64,000 bases of DNA, taken from the NCBI RefSeq assembly GCF_033971885.1, contig NZ_JALBUS010000005.1, positions 1-64,000 on the forward strand. The letters are read 5' to 3'. Shown here piece by piece: positions 52,796 to 60,766 of this stretch; the first letter of the stretch is position 1, and every line of letters starts with the position of its first letter. Source of the stretch: Absicoccus intestinalis (GTDB lineage Bacteria; Bacillota_I; Bacilli_A; Erysipelotrichales; Erysipelotrichaceae). The notes under the pieces were generated by a model, which searched no databases, had not been told where the DNA came from, and saw only the letters and a program-made list of their open reading frames with translations. Made by a program: the position numbers and the translations under genes.

Positions 52796-53191
52796 TCACC
52801 TTGCTGCTTGATAACTACAAAGCTCAATTAAATTGCTGTCTGGATCACGCAAATAAATGCTATTCATTGCCCCCAATGCCCCATGACGACACACCGGTCC
52901 CTCTTCGACTGGATACCCTTTTGCCTCAATCACATGTTTTACACTTTGGATGTCCTCATCAACGACAAAACACAAGTCAAGACATCCATAAGTCGGATGA
53001 GCTGCTGCTAGTAAGAACTCCGCTTTTTTAGTATGGATATTCAACTTCTGATTTCCAAACTGTACGGCATATCGTCCATGAACATGAACAATAGACATAC
53101 CTAAAATTTCGCCATAAAAAGCAAGGCAAGCCGACAAATTTTGTGTTGTGATCACAAGATGATCCATTCTGATAATATGCACGAATTGCAC
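52796..53191 (-). CDS. VOC-superfamily (glyoxalase/bleomycin-resistance-like) protein, 131 aa
   Basis: Paired beta-alpha-beta-beta-beta motifs: VIRMDHLVITTQNLSACLAF (metal His in the first strand; actual reading IIRMDHLVIT), YGCLDLCFVVDEDIQSVKHV, and the end SIYLRDPDSNLIELCSYQ with the metal Glu. Close to the virulence-associated VOC group (YdfO-like). The substrate is unknown. Confidence 0.88.
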   Translation of the reverse strand: MQFVHIIRMDHLVITTQNLSACLAFYGEILGMSIVHVHGRYAVQFGNQKLNIHTKKAEFLLAAAHPTYGCLDLCFVVDEDIQSVKHVIEAKGYPVEEGPVCRHGALGAMNSIYLRDPDSNLIELCSYQAAR

Positions 53192-53534
53192 TCCTACCTA
53201 TATTTCGCCGTTTTTTACTCATTCCACAATATACTGTTTAAGGAGATTTTTTGAAAATCCCCATCAAAATGGATCCATCATCTTGTATTTTCATCACTTT
53301 TTGAATGATAAGTGATTTTCTTTGGTTAATGATTTACCCGTTCGAATCAAAATCCATGTTTGATAAAGACACTGATTTCTTTTTGAAAATCAAAGTCTTT
53401 CATTTTAGAAGATACAAACCGTTTCCGATAAAGCTTCTTTCTCGAATGGAAGCATACAACACCTTTTTGGGTTTCAATTCCAATCTATCATGGATTTCAA
53501 CTGAATCTAAAAAAAGACAGGTAGACCTGATCTT
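53192..53534. other. Non-coding gap, nothing recognisable
   Basis: Between the VOC gene and the MazG-like gene. The plus-strand ORF from 53305 lacks a ribosome site and resembles no family I know. Probably eroded sequence. Confidence 0.35.
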
Positions 53535-53870
53535 TTACTTAAGCATATCCATTTTTTGTGCAAGAAATTGTTCCACACACTCTTCAAAATTCAAGTCCAT
53601 TCGTTGTGCCAGAACAACCAACCACCAAACACACTCTCCTATTTTTGAAGGCAATATGTCCTTATCCTCACTGGGCCAACGTCCTTGATCATCCATGGTT
53701 GCTCTGCCAATCAATCCAGCATCGGTCAAGAATGCCAGGGCATCCTCTTCCACAGACCAAATGGAACCATGCAACTCTTTTTCGAATTGATGATACCGAT
53801 TTCTTATTGCCATGGATTGTTGACTCACTTCTTTCGATTTATCCTTTTCCCTCCCTATGGATATTTTCAT
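53535..53870 (-). CDS. MazG-like nucleotide pyrophosphohydrolase-related protein, 111 aa
   Basis: SVEEDALAFLTDAGLIGRAT, RWPSEDKDILPSKIGECVWW and LVVLAQRMDLNFEECVEQFL fit the short MazG-like helical family that hydrolyses nucleotide triphosphates; the metal-binding Glu/Asp pattern is partly visible (KIGECVWWL). The start is uncertain: 53870 overlaps the PrsW gene by 32 bases, while 53813 (MAIRNRYHQFEKE) has an AAAGAAG-like site and would give 92 residues. Confidence 0.65.
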   Translation of the reverse strand: MKISIGREKDKSKEVSQQSMAIRNRYHQFEKELHGSIWSVEEDALAFLTDAGLIGRATMDDQGRWPSEDKDILPSKIGECVWWLVVLAQRMDLNFEECVEQFLAQKMDMLK

Positions 53871-54666
53871 TCGCCATTTTAGGACTTCTAAGAAAAACAA
53901 TCAACGGTAAGAGAATGGCTACACTCAGCAAGGCACTAAAGAGTGGAACATTTCCGATGGGTGTATCATAGAGAAAATGATCGACCATCACAAAGAAGAT
54001 CCAGAATAAGCCTTTTTTCTTATGATGATCCTCACAAGATCGAACAATCAAATAAAGGCCGATTGCCGTTATTCCCGTATAGACCCAATGTGACCCAAGA
54101 GATGCAACGACTCGATCCAATGCGGTTGGAAAGGCACTGTTTACATGTTTGAATCCACTCTGGGTAATATACGAAAGATCTTCATCAATCTGAAATCCGA
54201 TTCCCACACACATGCCCATGCTCAAATAATCCTTCCATGTTTTTCGATGAAATAGATACACAAGCATGGCCACTATACCCAATTTTAAAAGTTCTTCAAT
54301 GATCCCGGCCTCGGCCGATCCCATCCATGCATCCGAATAGAATCGTCCCATCAAACGGGTCATCGCATCGGTAAATCCATCATTGATTTCACCCGCCAAT
54401 GGACTTGAAATAAAAGCTCCACAAGCACCTGCAATCAGCATTTCATAGCCACAAATTTTGTATTGTTTGGCCAATTGTTTCATTAAGAGATAAAATGGCA
54501 CGATATAAACAAGAAGCAAAAGAAATGCACTATAGACTTGTAAATACATCGTGACACTTGTATGTTTTCCACCTAAAAAATCGCCTTCATTGATGGTCAT
54601 TCCTAAAGCAAAAAGCAAGATCAGCAAACCTGTTACGACCATTCTTTTTTTGTTTTGTTTATTCAT
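53839..54666 (-). CDS. PrsW-family intramembrane glutamic protease, 275 aa
   Basis: Eight or so membrane helices with the PrsW active-site motifs: EAGIIEELLKLGIVAMLVYL (EExxK-like), GIGFQIDEDLSYI, SHWVYTGITAIGLY (His) and FWIFFVMVDHFLYD (His). Known members cut anti-sigma factors such as RsiW. No sigma/anti-sigma pair is nearby. It follows an ATP-grasp gene by 8 bases, probably as an operon. Confidence 0.8.
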   Translation of the reverse strand: MNKQNKKRMVVTGLLILLFALGMTINEGDFLGGKHTSVTMYLQVYSAFLLLLVYIVPFYLLMKQLAKQYKICGYEMLIAGACGAFISSPLAGEINDGFTDAMTRLMGRFYSDAWMGSAEAGIIEELLKLGIVAMLVYLFHRKTWKDYLSMGMCVGIGFQIDEDLSYITQSGFKHVNSAFPTALDRVVASLGSHWVYTGITAIGLYLIVRSCEDHHKKKGLFWIFFVMVDHFLYDTPIGNVPLFSALLSVAILLPLIVFLRSPKMANENIHREGKG

Positions 54667-54674
54667 CGGATTAT

Positions 54675-55535
54675 CTATCCTTTCATGAATGCATGATAAA
54701 TACTTTGAAAAAAGGTGGATGCATCTAGACCAAAAGGCAATCCCGAAACGCCTCCATCTCCTGCCTCAAGGATCTTCCATGTACCATTCTCTAATTCAGC
54801 ATAATCAATGGTATAGAAAGGACTCGGCAAATTTCTGTATTTTTCAGCCAATTCCATTGGCAATGCATTTGTGGATCCTGGTTGATTGGAATTTTGGTTT
54901 ACACTAATGATATTGCCATTGGCATAAAATACCCGAAATTCATTGGTCACATCCCCATAATGTTTCAAATGGAGATATTCTTTGATGCAAATCCCTCCTG
55001 TTAAAAGATCACCACGATACTTATTGAATATTTTCATTTTATCATCGAATTCAGCTTGAGTGATCGATGAATCAAAAAAGGATGGAAATTCAGTCCCCTT
55101 CGTTGATTTGACACTATCTTTGACCATGAAACGTTGAAAATGATGTTTTATCCGTTCAATATCAACCTTACCATCCGGAAAATAGATGATTTTGGCCGTA
55201 TCATCTTGGATCAATGGATAGACATTGGGAAACAGATGCATCTTTTCATACGCTTGCGGATTGGTCAACAAACGAATACCTCTAGAATCTAGCTCTTTAT
55301 ACAATTTCTGATATTGTTCTGGTTTTAGCATCCAACCACGATACAAAACACAATCTGAAATATCAATTGCATCCGTTGTTTTTAATTTTTCATTTATGAG
55401 CCAACGATCATAATTAAATAATATTGTGTTAAATAGGCCTGTTTCGATTGCAGCTTGATATTCTTCCACCATATCCTCATCGATCCTTCGATGATTCCGA
55501 TAACTAGCAGGAAACAATATTGTCATTTTTTTCAT
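54675..55535 (-). CDS. ATP-grasp domain protein (DUF4343-like), 286 aa
   Basis: N-terminal LFPASYRNHRRIDEDMVEEY and the ATP-grasp elements FMVKDSVKSTKGTEFPSFFD, GGICIKEYLHLKHYGDVTNE and FYTIDYAELENGTWKILEAG (metal-binding Glu and Asp), followed by GDGGVSGLPFG. Such proteins ligate a carboxylate to an amine or modify peptides; partner and substrate are unknown. It is followed by the PrsW gene. Confidence 0.8.
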   Translation of the reverse strand: MKKMTILFPASYRNHRRIDEDMVEEYQAAIETGLFNTILFNYDRWLINEKLKTTDAIDISDCVLYRGWMLKPEQYQKLYKELDSRGIRLLTNPQAYEKMHLFPNVYPLIQDDTAKIIYFPDGKVDIERIKHHFQRFMVKDSVKSTKGTEFPSFFDSSITQAEFDDKMKIFNKYRGDLLTGGICIKEYLHLKHYGDVTNEFRVFYANGNIISVNQNSNQPGSTNALPMELAEKYRNLPSPFYTIDYAELENGTWKILEAGDGGVSGLPFGLDASTFFQSIYHAFMKG

Positions 55536-55565
55536 TTTTCCATACCTATGCAGTCAGCATTCCAT

Positions 55566-55913
55566 TTATCTCATAATTTTTTCGATAGCTTTTCCTTTTG
55601 CCAATTCATCAACCAACTTATCCAAATATCGAATTTTTTGCATCAATGGATCTTGAATTTCCTGCACCTTGATTCCACAAACACTTCCTGTGATCAAATG
55701 ACAATGGGGATTCATTTGTGGTGCTTGTTCAAAGAAAGTTCGATAATCCACTTCATTGTTTAGCTGTTGTTGTAATTGGGGTTTGGTGTATCCAGTCAAC
55801 CAACAAATGATAGCATCTACCTCATCTTTGGTTCGCCCTTTTCGTTCCCCTTTTTTCACAAGCAATGGATATACCTTTGAAAACTTCATAGAAAAGACTT
55901 TTTCATTATTCAT
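55566..55913 (-). CDS. DUF2200 family protein, 115 aa
   Basis: MNNEKVFSMKFSKVYPLLVK, then KKGERKGRTKDEVDAIICWL, TGYTKPQLQQQL and FFEQAPQMNPHCHLITGSVC are DUF2200 hallmarks. A GTG 12 bases earlier is a possible alternative start. It is often found beside DUF1905/DUF1801 genes, as here. Function unknown. Confidence 0.85.
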   Translation of the reverse strand: MNNEKVFSMKFSKVYPLLVKKGERKGRTKDEVDAIICWLTGYTKPQLQQQLNNEVDYRTFFEQAPQMNPHCHLITGSVCGIKVQEIQDPLMQKIRYLDKLVDELAKGKAIEKIMR

Positions 55914-55926
55914 ACGTTTCCCCACT

Positions 55927-56211
55927 TTATACGATTGGAATCAGTGCAACATGGATCCTATCGCCAATTCCTTTTCCCATTTGTTTTTGTATATCTTTTC
56001 GCACACCAATGATATAACAAATAGATCCATCTTCATTCTTGATTCCCATATTGACGACACTTCCATTATAAGCCACGCCATTGAACGTAGCATGGACTTT
56101 TATTCGTCCTTTCCCAAATTCACTTCGAAGATCGATTGGTACGCGAACATAGGCACCGCCTTTCTCCTTTACCGGTTCGATGATCGCATCAAATTCATAT
56201 TTTTCTTTCAT
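55927..56211 (-). CDS. DUF1905 family protein, 94 aa
   Basis: A small beta-rich domain: YEFDAIIEPVKEKGGAYVRV, PIDLRSEFGKGRIKVHATFN, GVAYNGSVVNMG and IIGVRKDIQKQMGKGIGDRI. Usually fused or adjacent to YdeI/DUF1801-like proteins; here it overlaps the DUF1801 gene stop by 4 bases. Function unknown. Confidence 0.88.
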   Translation of the reverse strand: MKEKYEFDAIIEPVKEKGGAYVRVPIDLRSEFGKGRIKVHATFNGVAYNGSVVNMGIKNEDGSICYIIGVRKDIQKQMGKGIGDRIHVALIPIV

Positions 56212-56630
56212 ACAGGATTCCTTCTTTCATAACACCAAATCGCAATCTCTTTGATGAGATCACAATGTATTTCTTCATAGGGTATCTGAATCGATCCTTT
56301 GCCGTATGCATACCCATAGGTATCCAGTTTATCGGCGAAATGAAGGACAGCTTCAGCTCCTGGATACAATCCAATATGCTTTTTATTGGCAGCAAAATGA
56401 ATGATATTATGTTGATTCCAATAGGTTGGCATGCCCCACAAAATTTTTTCGGTGGCATCTGGCAAAGCTTCTTTGAGACAATTCCTTACAATCGATAGGT
56501 GTTTTTGAATGGGTTCATCCCAACCTAAGATGTATTCATCTACGGTTTTTGGCTTTTTTCCACAAGTATGCGATTGATTCTTTTTTGAGAATTCTCTTCC
56601 ACATTTTGGACATTTCCACATGTCGCTCAT
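56208..56630 (-). CDS. DUF1801 (YdhG-like) protein with N-terminal zinc ribbon, 140 aa
   Basis: Residues 1-30 carry C-x2-C (MWKCPKCGREF) and H-x-C (SHTCGKK), a predicted zinc site. The rest is DUF1801: TVDEYILGWDEPIQKHLSIV, RNCLKEALPDATEKILWGMP, TYWNQHNIIHFAANKKHIGL and YGYAYGKGSIQIPYEE. The Bacillus relative is described as a frataxin-like iron chaperone; this is not proven here. Operon with DUF1905 and DUF2200. Confidence 0.85.
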   Translation of the reverse strand: MSDMWKCPKCGREFSKKNQSHTCGKKPKTVDEYILGWDEPIQKHLSIVRNCLKEALPDATEKILWGMPTYWNQHNIIHFAANKKHIGLYPGAEAVLHFADKLDTYGYAYGKGSIQIPYEEIHCDLIKEIAIWCYERRNPV

Positions 56631-56659
56631 CTCCTATCCATTCTTTGTAGGAATATGCC

Positions 56660-57439
56660 CTACTTTACAAAATCCTGATCATTGACAATGTTCAGGAATA
56701 ACTGATTTAAGGGTTGCCATTTGGTTTCCATATCGTCCATGTTCTTTGCCACCCCTTTGATTTCTTCTAATTTTCTTTCCGCATATTCATTGATGATGCC
56801 AATCTTTGGCACCGTTTCCATTTCGGGAACATTTTTCTTGATTTCAAGCAATCGGCGGACCGCTGGTCTCATTTCGTCTTCCAGTTCGGCATCCAAAAGT
56901 TCATCAAATCGCACAGGTGGACAAGATTGTTTGTCAAGGATCCATTGAGCAGCCAAAAGAGGTCGAAGCACATATAAATATTTTTTCAATTGCACTTCAT
57001 CACCTTTCAAATAATTTCGATAGTTCGAATCTGCCATATGCAAATAGTGAAATAAACTTTTCTTAGCCGAGAAATAGTGTGGTTGAATTTGTTTGATCCA
57101 CTCGGCTTCTTCTGTTTCTGTATAGACAATTGGTGAAACACACCATACCATGATCGTCGGATTGGCATGATACAACAATTGCAGACTTTTCTTCACATCC
57201 CATCCAGAAATATCAAAAACTGTATCCAATCGCCATTCGATCACATCTCGTACGCGGTCCAATCGCAAATAATCGGCTTCTTTCCGGACATAAATGAAAC
57301 GTACATCATAGTCACTGTCTGGTGAGGCAAAGCCCCATGCTCGGCTTCCCGATTCCACAGCCATGATAATTTTCACATCTTCTGTTTCTTCGATTTTTCG
57401 TAGTTCTTCGATGATCTTTAATTTCATTTCCTTGTTCAT
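56660..57439 (-). CDS. RlaP-like predicted nucleotidyltransferase, 259 aa
   Basis: Start 57439 (MNKEMKLKIIEELRKIEETE). The polymerase-beta-like motif GSRAWGFASPDSDYDVRFIY supplies the GS and D-x-D residues. VIEWRLDTVFDISGWDVKKS, YHANPTIMVWCVSPIVY and KKYLYVLRPLLAAQWI match the PF10127 family (YcgL). These are thought to modify RNA or protein; the role is unknown. Confidence 0.85.
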   Translation of the reverse strand: MNKEMKLKIIEELRKIEETEDVKIIMAVESGSRAWGFASPDSDYDVRFIYVRKEADYLRLDRVRDVIEWRLDTVFDISGWDVKKSLQLLYHANPTIMVWCVSPIVYTETEEAEWIKQIQPHYFSAKKSLFHYLHMADSNYRNYLKGDEVQLKKYLYVLRPLLAAQWILDKQSCPPVRFDELLDAELEDEMRPAVRRLLEIKKNVPEMETVPKIGIINEYAERKLEEIKGVAKNMDDMETKWQPLNQLFLNIVNDQDFVK

Positions 57440-57546
57440 TTGTTTTTTTCCTTGTTTTAATGAATCAATTATAACAGATGATATTGTGCTTCTACAGAGT
57501 GACATGAGATCCTATTGGCATCACATAAAAAAATTTCTGCTTCAAT

Positions 57547-57587
57547 AAAAAAGTGACCTTTTCAAGAGATACCTTAAAGGTCACTTT
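57547..57587 (-). terminator. Terminator of the metal-ATPase/Crp-Fnr operon
   Basis: Minus-strand AAAGTGACCTTT / AAAGGTCACTT arms with a 14-base loop and T-run, 17 bases after the regulator stop. Confidence 0.8.
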
Positions 57588-57603
57588 ATTCGATGTGTTC
57601 CAT

Positions 57604-58017
57604 TTATACATTTTCCAAGGCATCAACATCCAATATCTTGATTCTTCTTCCGGAACGTTGGATAAGACCGGCCGTTTCAAGATATTTCAGTTTTCGTGAG
57701 AGTGTTTCTGGTGTTGTACCCAAATATTGAGCAACATCCATCATCCGCATTGGGATCGTAATCTCATTATCTACCGTTGTTTTTGGTAAGTTCAAGAGAT
57801 AATTTGCCAATCGCTCTTCCACGCGTTCCATGGACAAGAACTGGGTTTGTTTTTCCAATTGCACCATCTTCCGGGCAGTCAGTTCAAACAATTTCAAGGC
57901 AATTTCAGGATACCTCATCAACACCTGATTGAATGCAGATTTGCTTAATGTACAAATGACCGTTTGTTCAAGTGCCTGGCCAAACAAAGTTTCATTGGGA
58001 ATACCAAACAATTGTTT
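57604..58017 (-). pseudogene. Crp/Fnr-family regulator, C-terminal part (split by cassette)
   Basis: From QLFGIPNETLFGQALEQTVI through the dimerisation helix (EIALKLFELTARKMVQLEKQ) to the winged helix (MRMMDVAQYLGTTPETLSRK, LKYLETAGLIQRSGRRIKIL). This is the rest of the gene whose first part ends GPGGYEGEKQ at 60499. Rejoining the two at the shared codons AAA CAA restores an ordinary Crp/Fnr protein. No Cys ligands for an Fnr-type cluster are visible in either part. Confidence 0.9.
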
Positions 58018-58547
58018 ATCTCATCATTCTCCTTGATCTTCTCATCTATGCCTGAAAGTACAATAACAATGCCATCTTGCTGATGCCTTGGAGGAATCGG
58101 GATTGTCATACTACCAAGCGTTTTAGCATTAATGTTTCCGCGAGTACTTCCAGTATTAAAAGAGTGAACCCAGCCCTTAAAGGTATCAGACATACAATAG
58201 TATTTGACATACTTCGGATTGACTTTCTTGGGATCGATACTGAATTTAATAAGGAATCCTGCGTAGACAAACTGTCCATCTGAGCCATCATAAAAATAGT
58301 TTCTTCCTGTACTTGCGCCGGTTCGAGCAAAAACGATATCGTTTGGCTCGAGAATATATTGGCTTGCTCTTTCATCATCAACAGATTTTAGATCATCTTT
58401 GTTTAATGTTCCGTCATCACGAATATCTGTGATACGCAAGTAAGTGTACAGATCATCTGAAAAATCCACTGCTGAAGCTGCAATGCCATATGAGCCTTTA
58501 CCGTCCGTAGTAAGATCAGCTAATGTCGCTGTACTGAAATCCATCAT
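58018..58547 (-). CDS. Type I restriction specificity subunit HsdS, N-terminal half
   Basis: Starts at 58547 (MMDFSTATLADLTTDGKGSY; AGGAAG upstream) with one target-recognition domain: YTYLRITDIRDDGTLNKDDL, YILEPNDIVFARTGASTGRN, YAGFLIKFSIDPKKVNPKYV, NTGSTRGNINAKTLGSMTIP. Then the conserved spacer helix IPPRHQQDGIVIVLSGIDEK IKENDEIN, cut at the cassette end. In the circular form the frame would end NKNLSAA. After inversion at the recombination site it would instead join the other half at 59624 and make a complete HsdS. No hsdM or hsdR is in the window. Confidence 0.85.
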
Positions 58548-58555
58548 TCCACTTC

Positions 58556-59536
58556 CTATCCAATATATTTCTTATGCGCCAGCTTCACATTGCTCTGCTT
58601 GACCATCGCATACTGAAGCGTCGTATCTATTCGTTTATGCCCTAGTAGCTGCTGAAGCTGCTCGATCGGCATTCCCTTGTCAATCGCCTTCGTGGCAAGA
58701 GTCCGACGAAATTTATGCGGATGCACCTTGTCGATGTTCAGACGCTTGCCAATCTCCCTGACTCGTGATTCCACGCCGCCGATTGTCAGTCGCGAATGCG
58801 GCTCCTTCAATGTGACGAACAATGCCTCGCAGTCATCACTCCGGCTATCGAGATACTCCTGCAAGTGTATTTTCGTGCGAGCGTCAAAGTAGACGATACG
58901 CTCCTTGTTGCCCTTGCCAAGAACCTTACATTCTCGCTCATTGAAATCAATATCCGACTGGTTCAACAGCACCAGCTCACCAACGCGCATTCCCGTTGAG
59001 GCCAGCATATCAATAAGCGCGAGATCCCGCTTCTCCGCACAGCTGTCACGCATCTTCTCCAAGTCCTCATCGGAGTAGGTGTCCTTGATGCTGCTCATTG
59101 TCTTCACCTTGTGAATCCGGCGAATCGGACTCTTGATCAGGTATTCCTCATCCTCCAGCCAGGAGAAGAAGCTCGACAGAATCCGACGTACATTGTCGAT
59201 CGTAACGCGGCTGAGACTGTTCTGCTTCTGATAATCCGTTAGGTATGATCTCAAGTCCTCTGTCATGATGTGCGTTACCTCCTTGCCCGTTTCAGTGAGC
59301 ATGCGATTGATCGTGTTCTGGTAGTAGGTCAGCGTCTTCTCGGAACATCCCTCGATCCGCTTTGCCTCCAGAAACTTCTGTAACAGCTCCTGACTGCTGA
59401 TTTCGTCCTTATCCGGTTTATCCTCCATGTACTTGCATAGCACAGCTTCAAGCGACTGTTCCAGCGCCTTTGCCTGTGCATTGTCCAAAATCGGCAGCAT
59501 CCGCTGCAGCACTTCCTGTTTGATTGATTCTTTCAT
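58556..59536 (-). CDS. Tyrosine recombinase (XerC/D-like) of the hsdS inversion system, 326 aa
   Basis: N-terminal SAM-like core-binding domain (about 50-130: LLQKFLEAKRIEGCSEKTLT, NTINRML, RVTIDNVRRILSSFFSWLED) and catalytic domain with Arg near 183 (TGMRVGELVLL), Lys near 213 (GKGNKERIVYF), His-x-x-Arg near 273-276 (HPHKFRRTLATKA), His near 297 (LLGHKRIDTT) and Tyr near 308 (TLQYAMV). Such enzymes sit inside invertible hsdS loci and flip target-recognition halves. A good ribosome site (AGAAGGAGAAA) precedes it. Codon choice is richer in G and C than neighbours, suggesting transfer. Confidence 0.93.
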   Translation of the reverse strand: MKESIKQEVLQRMLPILDNAQAKALEQSLEAVLCKYMEDKPDKDEISSQELLQKFLEAKRIEGCSEKTLTYYQNTINRMLTETGKEVTHIMTEDLRSYLTDYQKQNSLSRVTIDNVRRILSSFFSWLEDEEYLIKSPIRRIHKVKTMSSIKDTYSDEDLEKMRDSCAEKRDLALIDMLASTGMRVGELVLLNQSDIDFNERECKVLGKGNKERIVYFDARTKIHLQEYLDSRSDDCEALFVTLKEPHSRLTIGGVESRVREIGKRLNIDKVHPHKFRRTLATKAIDKGMPIEQLQQLLGHKRIDTTLQYAMVKQSNVKLAHKKYIG

Positions 59537-59623
59537 ATTGTCGTTTCTCCTTCTATAGATTTTCCAAAGAACGACATCAACGGCAGTTCCGTTGGTTTGT
59601 TCCTCCCGCCGTTGGTGGGAGTT

Positions 59624-59638
59624 ATAAACAAGAATTTA
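59624..59638 (+). repeat. Recombination site ATAAACAAGAATTTA
   Basis: Lies at the hsdS central conserved region (codons for INKNL). Thirteen of its bases (AAACAAGAATTTA) recur in inverted orientation at 60504-60492, and ATAAACAA recurs inverted at 58019-58012. Confidence 0.8.
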
Positions 59639-60280
59639 CTTCATCAGGCCGATGCCATTTTCACCCAAGAGTTCTTAAACCATGATGCAATACCAGATGG
59701 GTGGGCAAAAGGCTCCTTGACTGACATTGCTGATTACCTTAATGGTCTTGCTATGCAGAAATACCGTCCCAAAACCGGCGAGATCGGCCTGCCTGTTCTG
59801 AAAATCAAAGAACTTCGGCAAGGAAGTTGTGACGAAAGCAGTGAGCTTTGTTCTCCTTCAATCAAGCCTGAGTATGTTATCAATGATGGTGACGTTATCT
59901 TTTCATGGTCTGGAAGCCTCCTTGTTGACTTTTGGTGTGGCGGCACTTGTGGGCTTAATCAGCATCTTTTTAAGGTCACATCTCAAAAATACGATAAGTG
60001 GTTCTATTATTCTTGGACAAATTATCATCTACAAGAGTTTGCCGCCATCGCCGCTGATATGGCTACAACCATGGGGCATATAAAACGGAGAGATCTCAAT
60101 GCGGCTAAAGTTTTAATTCCCTCTCATGACGATTACATGCGCATAGATGCTATTCTCAAGCCTTTGTATGACCTTGTGATTGCAAACCGCATTGAGAACA
60201 GGAAACTTGCATCTTTGCGAGATGAATTGTTACCACAACTGTTGTCAGGAAATATTGACGTATCTGAGGTGAGAATATGA
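59624..60280 (+). pseudogene. HsdS C-terminal half, silent cassette
   Basis: Reads INKNLLHQADAIFTQEFLNH (central conserved helix), then a second recognition domain (WAKGSLTDIADYLNGLAMQK, IKELRQGSCDESSELC, FSWSGSLLVDFWCGGTCGLN, MGHIKRRDLNAAKVLIPSHD) and the C-terminal conserved helix (LYDLVIANRIENRKLASLRD ELLPQLLSGNID). It has no start of its own and is read only after inversion joins it to the N-terminal half. The TTG reading from 59597 has no ribosome site. Confidence 0.85.
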
Positions 60281-60483
60281 GCGATAGACAGTTAAAAATC
60301 CTGTTCAATGCTCAACTAAATGCGCAAGATATAGAAACACAAACCTATGTCTGTCGTCAAAATAATTCAGACATCTGCGGGAACAATGGCCTTCCTGGCA
60401 TCTGTTCCTTCGTAAGTAAAGATGGAATTTGCCGAAAGCCACATCGCGTGTGGAAGAAACAATACTTGAAGCTCAAAGGTTAA
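60277..60483 (+). CDS. Short unidentified ORF after the hsdS half, probably truncated
   Basis: ATG overlaps the hsdS stop (TGA) and codes MSDRQLKILFNAQLNAQDIE TQTYVCRQNNSDI before less plausible sequence. The coupling suggests the start of the gene that followed hsdS in the donor locus. I do not recognise it; it ends 20 bases before the cassette boundary. Confidence 0.35.
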   Translation: MSDRQLKILFNAQLNAQDIETQTYVCRQNNSDICGNNGLPGICSFVSKDGICRKPHRVWKKQYLKLKG

Positions 60484-60491
60484 GCCGCAGA

Positions 60492-60504
60492 TAAATTCTT
60501 GTTT
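60492..60504 (-). repeat. Recombination half-site AAACAAGAATTTA at the right cassette junction
   Basis: Inverted copy of 59626-59638. The TTGTTT part is shared with the crp/fnr target. Confidence 0.8.
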
Positions 60505-60747
60505 TTCGCCCTCATAACCGCCTGGTCCGACAACACGTAGAAGTTGTTCTTTACCACTTGCAGTGAGTTCATACACTTTCAATCGACCAGATGCAACAAT
60601 ATCCAGTCTTTCATCTCCCGGCCTGAAAATTTCTTCATTTTTTTCATAGGTCCTGTGATGGACCAATTTCATAATTTTCTGCTGTTCCTGTCTCGAAAGA
60701 TCGTGGAACAGTGGAACCAGTGCAACACATAAATGTTCTTCGATGAT
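60499..60747 (-). pseudogene. Crp/Fnr-family regulator, N-terminal part (split by cassette)
   Basis: Cyclic-nucleotide-binding-like domain: IIEEHLCVALVPLFHDLSRQ, EQQKIMKLVHHRTYEKNEEI, FRPGDERLDIVASGRLKVYE, GKEQLLRVVGPGGYEGEKQ, then the cassette. A GGAGGAG site lies upstream, but the codon at the expected start is ATC (60747-60745) rather than ATG, so the start codon itself may be lost. The protein family regulates anaerobic, NO or metal responses; here it closes the P-type ATPase operon. Confidence 0.85.
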
Positions 60748-60766
60748 CTTCTCCTCCTTATCTTTT

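Larger units (their letters stand above)
58012..60504. mobile_element. 2.49-kb hsdS-recombinase cassette inserted in the crp/fnr gene
   Basis: The insert is bounded by the direct repeat TTGTTT (58012-58017 and 60499-60504). It carries a half hsdS (minus), a tyrosine recombinase (minus) and the other half hsdS (plus). The left junction joins crp to ATAAACAA at the end of the half hsdS, and the right junction joins crp to AAACAAGAATTTA. These are the two halves of the same recombination site found intact at 59624-59638. The pattern is what integration of a circular form at a TTGTTT-containing secondary site would leave. The recombinase part reads visibly richer in G+C than its surroundings. Confidence 0.8.

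Noticed and set aside
59597..59623. TTG start for the C-terminal HsdS half.
   Set aside because: It adds non-homologous residues before the recombination site and has no ribosome site; the half gene is a silent cassette.
60367..60498. A Crp-like ORF reading on past GEKQ as EFICGLTFELQVLF.
   Set aside because: That sequence is cassette DNA; the homologous continuation of the regulator is at 58017.
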